Part shown: one piece after another, positions 59,445 through 64,000 of the stretch | How the letters are laid out: every line of letters begins with the position of its first letter | How positions within the stretch are numbered: the stretch's first letter is position 1 | Assembly: GCA_036382855.1 (NCBI GenBank) | Contig: DASVPO010000006.1 | Coordinates: 372,001-436,000, forward strand | Length of the DNA stretch: 64,000 bases | Source of the DNA: DASVTR01 sp036382855 | Lineage (GTDB): Bacteria > Acidobacteriota > Blastocatellia > Pyrinomonadales > Pyrinomonadaceae | Direction of reading: 5' to 3' | Notes under the pieces: generated by a model | What the model was told of the DNA's origin: nothing | Database searches by the model: none | The model's input: the letters and a program-made list of their open reading frames with translations, nothing else | Made by a program: the position numbers and the translations under genes

Positions 59445-60983
59445 ATGACTCGTCTGGTTGAGTGTGTACCAAACTTTAGCGAAGGCCGCAAGCCTGAGAC
59501 GATAGAGCGGCTGGCGCGGGCCGTCGAGTCCGTAGAGGGCGCGGTCGTGCTCGATTTACATGTGGATGCTGACCACAACCGCTCGGTGATAACTTTCGTG
59601 GCGGAGGCGGAGGTGGTAGTCGAAGCAGCTTTGCGTGCCTGCCGTCTGGCCTCGGAGTTGATTGATTTACGACAGCACGCGGGGCAGCATCCGCGCGTCG
59701 GAGCAATGGACGTGCTGCCGTTTGTGCCTGTGCGAAACGTGACGATGGAAGAGTGCGTCGCGTTGGCCCACGAGGCGGGCGAGCGAATCGCGCGTGAGCT
59801 TCACATCCCTGTCTATTTTTACGAGCGCGCGGCCTTGAGGCCGGAGCGTGTGAAGCTGGAAGACGTGCGGCGCGGTGGCTTTGAAGAGTTGCGCGAGGAG
59901 ATAGCCAAGCTTGAGCTCCGGCGCGGGCCGGATGTTGGCCCGGCGGTCGTTCACGAGAGCGCGGGCGCTGTCGTCGTCGGCGCGCGTCCCTTCCTCATCG
60001 CCTACAACGTTAACTTGCAGACTAACGACATCACGGTTGCACGAAAAATCGCGCGGGCCGTGCGCGGGCGCGACGGCGGACTGCGTTATCTGAAGGCGCT
60101 TGGCTTTGAACTAAAGACGCGCGGGCTGGTGCAGGTCTCTATGAATCTGGTTGACTTCGAGCAGACTTCGCTGCATCACGCTTTCAGTGCGGTCAAGCGC
60201 GAGGCAGAGCGCTACGGCGTCGGCGTCGCGGGCAGTGAGATTGTCGGGCTTGTGCCGCAGGCGGCCATTGACCGTGCCAGCGAATACTTCCTGCAAATCG
60301 AAAACTTCGCGCCCGGCCTGATACTCGAAAACCGCATCGCCGCCGCCATCAAAGGCAAGGGCGAGAGGGAAACGATTAAGGATTTCGTGGCGGAGGTGGC
60401 GAGCGGCGAGCCTGCTCCGGGCGGTGGCGCTGCCGCCGCGCACGCAGCATCTCTGGGCGCTGCGCTCGGAGAGATGATAGCGAACCTGACGTTGGGCCGC
60501 GAGAAGTATAGAGAGGTTGAAGGGGAAGTGCGCGACGTGTTGGCGGAGTTGACGCCGATGCGCGAGCGATTGACGCGCGCGGCGCGCGAGGATGCAGCGA
60601 GCTTCGCGCGCGTGATGGACGCGCGTGCTCTGCCGCAGGGCAACGAAGAGGAATCGGCAAAGCGTGTGCATATCATCGAAGAGGCGTTGAAGGGCGCGGC
60701 GATTGTTCCGTTGGAAGTCGCAGGCGCGGCCGTGCAGGTCCTGGAATTGCTTGAAACTCTCGCTGAGATTGGTAATCCAAACGCGCTCTCGGATGCCGCG
60801 ACGGGCGCGCAGTTAGCACTCGCCGCCGTCGCCTCCGCACGTTATAACGTGCTGGTCAACACGGCCGAGATAGAAGATGAAGAGTTCGTGGACGAGCACC
60901 GTTCGCGCGCACGCGACCTGCTCGATAGAGCCGCAGAGATAGCGGCGCGCGTGGAAGCGTTGCTGATGGATTCGCTCAATTGA
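59445..60983 (+). CDS. ftcD: bifunctional glutamate formimidoyltransferase / formimino-THF cyclodeaminase
   Basis: The 512-residue fusion has the formiminotransferase N- and C-subdomains (about 1-180 and 181-300; LVECVPNFSEGR, DADHNRSVITF, HPRVGAMDVLPFVP) and a cyclodeaminase domain (about 310-505; DFVAEVASGEPAPGGGAAAAHAASLGAAL, cores GEPAPGGGAA). It moves the formimino group from N-formimino-glutamate to THF and deaminates it, feeding histidine carbon into the folate pool. Other hut genes are not in the window. The start has no visible ribosome site because a repeat abuts it. Confidence 0.95.
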   Translation: MTRLVECVPNFSEGRKPETIERLARAVESVEGAVVLDLHVDADHNRSVITFVAEAEVVVEAALRACRLASELIDLRQHAGQHPRVGAMDVLPFVPVRNVTMEECVALAHEAGERIARELHIPVYFYERAALRPERVKLEDVRRGGFEELREEIAKLELRRGPDVGPAVVHESAGAVVVGARPFLIAYNVNLQTNDITVARKIARAVRGRDGGLRYLKALGFELKTRGLVQVSMNLVDFEQTSLHHAFSAVKREAERYGVGVAGSEIVGLVPQAAIDRASEYFLQIENFAPGLILENRIAAAIKGKGERETIKDFVAEVASGEPAPGGGAAAAHAASLGAALGEMIANLTLGREKYREVEGEVRDVLAELTPMRERLTRAAREDAASFARVMDARALPQGNEEESAKRVHIIEEALKGAAIVPLEVAGAAVQVLELLETLAEIGNPNALSDAATGAQLALAAVASARYNVLVNTAEIEDEEFVDEHRSRARDLLDRAAEIAARVEALLMDSLN

Positions 60984-61027
60984 GCGGCCAATCAGCCGGT
61001 GCGTTTCAACGCCAATCGAAGCAGCGG

Positions 61028-61540
61028 CTATTTACCGCTCGAAGGGAAAGATGCTTTCACTCTGGCTACGGCCGCTGTCGAAATCATCAAAACATTTTCG
61101 GGCGCAACTTCATCGCTCTTGCCCGTCGAGAGCCACTTGATTGTGACGCGCTCGCCCACCTTGATGACTTCAGCGCCGGGCCAGACTTTCGTTTGACCAA
61201 AACGCGCGGCAACGATGTCTCCCGCTCTGGCTGTCACCCTGTTGCCCGCTTTCGGAATTGGATAGACATCCGCCATGTCGCTCTCGATTGTCTCCGTCTC
61301 AGTTTGTAGCTTCGCGCGCGTTCCTTCAATGCTGAGGAGCTTCGCTTCGTAAAAGCGCTGGCCGGTGTTTGACTGGTAGACGACCGTATCGCCAGCCTGC
61401 GGTTTGTCGGGCGCTGCGGTGTTGGTCGCCGCGCCCGCATCGGGACGCGCGTTGTTGGAGACTTCCGTGTTCTCGCTCGGTTGTTTGGCGCAAGCGCCGA
61501 GCAGTAAAAGAGTGAACGCGAGGGTCAGCAGCTTTTTCAT
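61028..61540 (-). CDS. lipoprotein with Tudor-like domain
   Basis: The 170-residue protein has a lipoprotein signal with lipobox LLGAC, a disordered Asn/Ala/Pro-rich linker to about residue 50, and a beta-rich domain containing two similar segments (DTVVYQSNTGQRFYEAKLLSIEG and DIVAARFGQTKVWPGAEVIKVGE; cores RFYEAKLL and VWPGAEVI) that look like paired Tudor/SH3-like units. Function unknown. It is convergent with ftcD. Confidence 0.75.
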   Translation of the reverse strand: MKKLLTLAFTLLLLGACAKQPSENTEVSNNARPDAGAATNTAAPDKPQAGDTVVYQSNTGQRFYEAKLLSIEGTRAKLQTETETIESDMADVYPIPKAGNRVTARAGDIVAARFGQTKVWPGAEVIKVGERVTIKWLSTGKSDEVAPENVLMISTAAVARVKASFPSSGK

Positions 61541-61714
61541 CGTTCGAGATATACCCTGTGCCTTTCAAGTTTCAGCGTCTTGAGTTTTGGCGTCCTTACT
61601 TTGCCTTGCTCCGCTCAATAGATGCAAGGGCGTCCCTGCAAGCAGCGCGGCGATAAGGATTATTCTACGCCTGACACTATTCTTCGCTCCCTTTCATCGC
61701 TTATTATTGTCTGC

Positions 61715-64000
61715 ATGTCGCGCGAACGCTGGCAACAAGTCGAGAAAGTTTTTCAGAGGGCGCTTGATCTTGCGCCGGACGAGCGTGCGCAGTATGTGGA
61801 AAGCGTGTGCGCGGATGATGCTGAATTGCGCCGCGAGGTTGAGGCGCTGCTGAGGCAGTATGAAGAGGCGGGCAGCTTTTTAGAAGCGCCAGTCTATGAG
61901 CAGAGCGGACTGGAAGTGCGCGCGCAGGGCGCTGAAGACGAAGGCGACCCGATGCTCGGGCAGCGCATAGGGGCTTACAAAATCGAGCGCGAAATCGGGC
62001 GCGGCGGCATGGGCACAGTTTACAGGGCCGTGCGTGCCGACGGTGAATTCCGGCAGCGCGTCGCCATCAAGCTCGTCAAGCGCGGCATGGATACGGACTT
62101 CATCCTCAAGCGCTTTCGCAACGAACGGCAAATTCTCGCCGCACTCGAACACCCACACATCGCACACCTGCTCGGCGGAGGCACGACTCCAGACGATAGG
62201 CCCTACTTCGTCATGGAGTACATCGAAGGCCAGCCTCTTTATCAATACTGCGATACTTATCGCCTGACCGTCCGCGAACGCCTCAAGCTCTTCACACTGA
62301 TTTGCGATGCCGTTCACTACGCACATCGTAAGCTGGTCATTCATCGCGACCTCAAGCCGTCGAACATTCTCGTCGCCGTCAACGGCTCGCCCAAGCTGCT
62401 CGATTTCGGCATCGCCAAATTGCTAGACCCCGAACTAATCTCCGAGGCCACGCCGCAGACCGCAACAGCCTTGCGGATGATGACCATGGAATACGCCAGC
62501 CCCGAACAGATACAGGGTCAAGCCGTCACGTTTCTCTCTGACGTTTACTCTCTGGGCGTGATTCTCTATGAGTTGTTGACGGGGCATCGCCCGTACCGTT
62601 TTCGCAGTCGCGCGCCGCATGAGATGGCGCGGGCGATTATTGAAGACGAGCCGGAGCGTCCGAGCACGGCCGTGCGCCGTGAAGACTACTCTCTACCCAT
62701 CGCGGACGCCAGCCGCGAGGCCGTCACCATCTCTCATCTCGCAGAGATGCGCGACCAGACATTAGGTGGCCTGCAAAGAGAGCTTTCCGGCAATCTGGAT
62801 AACATCACGCTCAAGGCGCTCAGCAAAGAACCGGCCGCGCGCTACAGTTCGGTGGAGGCTTTGCAGTCCGACATCACGCGCCACTTAAACGGTCAGGCTG
62901 TCAGCGCACCACTCTATTTTCCGCCAGCCATTCCGGGGCGCGCACGCGCGGGCGAGGATGCTGCCGTGCTAACGAAATCAATCGCCGTCCTGCCGCTCAA
63001 GATTCTCAACTTGGGAGCGAAGACGGAGACGGGCGAGAGCTACCTGAGCGTCGGCTTGGCCGATGCGATGATAACGCGCCTGAGCCGCGTGCGTAGTCTG
63101 GCCGTGCGCCCGACGAGCGCCATCCTGCGCTACGGCGATGAGACGACAGACCCTCTGCGCGCAGGGCGTGAGTTGGTTGTTGATTTCGTTCTCGACGGGC
63201 GTATCAAGATTGCAGGAGAACGCGTTCGCGTCTCTCTTCAACTGCTCGACGTTTCCAGCAACACGAGCGTCTGGGCCAACCAGTTTGACGAGACGTTCGC
63301 AGACGCGCTCGAACTCGAAGATTCTATCTCCGCAAAGGTGAGCGGCGCTATCCTGCCACAGCTAACGCAGGACGAAGAAGCGCGCCTGAAAAAACGGGGC
63401 ACGGATAACCCCGATGCGTTTGCGGCCTACATGCGCGGGCGTTATTTCTGGAATCAGTTCACGCCCGATTCGCTCCCGAAAGCGCTCGGCTCATTTGAGC
63501 GGGCCATCGCGCTCGACCCCGATTACGCGCTGCCTTACGTCGGCCTCGCGGACTTTTATAACTGGGCCAACATCTACGGCATTCTGCCGCCGCCCGAATG
63601 TTATCCGAAGGCGAAGGCAGCGGCCCTGCGCGCGCTTGAGCTTGACGATTCGCTCTCGGAAGCCTACGCCGCGCTCGGACTGATTAACGAAAGCCTGTGG
63701 GACTGGGACGAATCCGAGCGGCTCTACAAGCACGCCCTTGAGCTTAATCCTAACTACTCGCTTGCGCATGAATGGTATGCGAGCCTGCTGGTCGGAACAG
63801 GACGCTTCGAGGAGGGCGCGCGCGAAGTCCGCCGCGCAGAAGAACTGGACCCGCTCTCTTTGCGCGCCATGACCTTAACGGCATGGACTATCTACCAGAC
63901 ACGCCGTTTCACGGAGGCCCTCGCCAAAGCCCAGCAGATAATTGATCTGGACCAGAACTTTCCGCAAGGCCCCTTGCAACTCGGCAATAATCTGATTCAC
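61715..64000 (+). CDS. Ser/Thr protein kinase with TolB-like and TPR regions, 3' end cut by window edge
   Basis: The frame is open from ATG 61715 to the window edge (762 codons, no stop). An N-terminal helical region (1-75), rich in RREVEALL-type sequence, is typical of acidobacterial kinases. The kinase domain (about 88-400) has GRGGMGTVYRA, a catalytic Lys in VAIKLV, HRDLKPSN (His at 210), DFGIAKLL and YASPEQ. There is no membrane helix between it and a TolB-like N-terminal domain (about 415-560; IAVLPLKILN, VLDGRIKI, LLDVSSNTSVWANQFDE). TPR repeats begin near 570. It may sense through the TPR/TolB region; partners unknown. Confidence 0.92.
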   Translation, partial: MSRERWQQVEKVFQRALDLAPDERAQYVESVCADDAELRREVEALLRQYEEAGSFLEAPVYEQSGLEVRAQGAEDEGDPMLGQRIGAYKIEREIGRGGMGTVYRAVRADGEFRQRVAIKLVKRGMDTDFILKRFRNERQILAALEHPHIAHLLGGGTTPDDRPYFVMEYIEGQPLYQYCDTYRLTVRERLKLFTLICDAVHYAHRKLVIHRDLKPSNILVAVNGSPKLLDFGIAKLLDPELISEATPQTATALRMMTMEYASPEQIQGQAVTFLSDVYSLGVILYELLTGHRPYRFRSRAPHEMARAIIEDEPERPSTAVRREDYSLPIADASREAVTISHLAEMRDQTLGGLQRELSGNLDNITLKALSKEPAARYSSVEALQSDITRHLNGQAVSAPLYFPPAIPGRARAGEDAAVLTKSIAVLPLKILNLGAKTETGESYLSVGLADAMITRLSRVRSLAVRPTSAILRYGDETTDPLRAGRELVVDFVLDGRIKIAGERVRVSLQLLDVSSNTSVWANQFDETFADALELEDSISAKVSGAILPQLTQDEEARLKKRGTDNPDAFAAYMRGRYFWNQFTPDSLPKALGSFERAIALDPDYALPYVGLADFYNWANIYGILPPPECYPKAKAAALRALELDDSLSEAYAALGLINESLWDWDESERLYKHALELNPNYSLAHEWYASLLVGTGRFEEGAREVRRAEELDPLSLRAMTLTAWTIYQTRRFTEALAKAQQIIDLDQNFPQGPLQLGNNLIH

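Overview
The window looks like a chromosomal segment of an Acidobacteriota member, probably class Blastocatellia. This is inferred from protein style: two giant Oar-like TonB-dependent receptors with N-terminal carboxypeptidase-regulatory domains, Ser/Thr kinases fused to zinc-ribbon/membrane or TolB-like/TPR modules, and a GC-rich base composition that produces long antisense shadow ORFs. I saw no rRNA, tRNA, CRISPR array, phage or transposase gene.

Layout. 1-4.8 kb: partial alpha/beta hydrolase, an orphan PrkA-type kinase, truB and divergent recX. 5.1-13.2 kb: alaS, a small peptidoglycan-binding protein, a secreted lytic transglycosylase, a degenerate receiver/GGDEF/receiver protein, a zinc-ribbon PH-domain membrane protein and a secreted unknown. 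13.2-13.9 kb is gene-free and holds a strong terminator plus a probable structured minus-strand RNA. 13.9-19.7 kb: class V aminotransferase, two unknown genes, asparaginase II, glycosyltransferase, 3D-domain protein and a GntR-type regulator with a histone-like tail. 19.8-26.5 kb: purine genes purN, purM and purF, interleaved with two ComEC-like metallo-hydrolases, a DUF3006 protein and a MazF-type toxin-antitoxin pair. 26.6-35 kb: membrane Ser/Thr kinase, beta-lactamase-fold hydrolase with a glycogen-binding tail, phytanoyl-CoA dioxygenase-like protein, glutaredoxin-like protein, zinc dehydrogenase and a lipoprotein. 35-42.6 kb: HtrA protease, aldehyde dehydrogenase, alanine dehydrogenase, a lone receiver, a DUF512 radical-SAM protein and a methyltransferase. 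42.7-49.7 kb: tandem TonB receptors. 50.2-59.3 kb: a MoxR/DUF58/DUF4129/DUF4350/SpoIIM-like membrane cluster. 59.4-64 kb: bifunctional formiminotransferase-cyclodeaminase, a lipoprotein and a partial Ser/Thr kinase.

The most unusual layer is a dispersed set of short inverted repeats built of 7-bp units (about 14 sites in 64 kb). Unit sequence differs between families (AGTCCAA, GTGATGA, GTTTCAG, GGTAAAA, GATTTTT, AGTCAGG and others), but the 7-bp period and head-to-head arrangement are shared. Most sites are short palindromes at gene boundaries. Two are about 0.5 kb and carry, between their arms, a gene of the four-helix-bundle family known from 23S rRNA intervening sequences; both lie in the MoxR/DUF58 cluster. 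The repeats supply stop codons, protein tails and one internal insertion (TruB). I interpret the gene-bearing versions as candidate small mobile elements and the short palindromes as possible solo derivatives. That link is an inference; the repeats and their pairing are visible directly.
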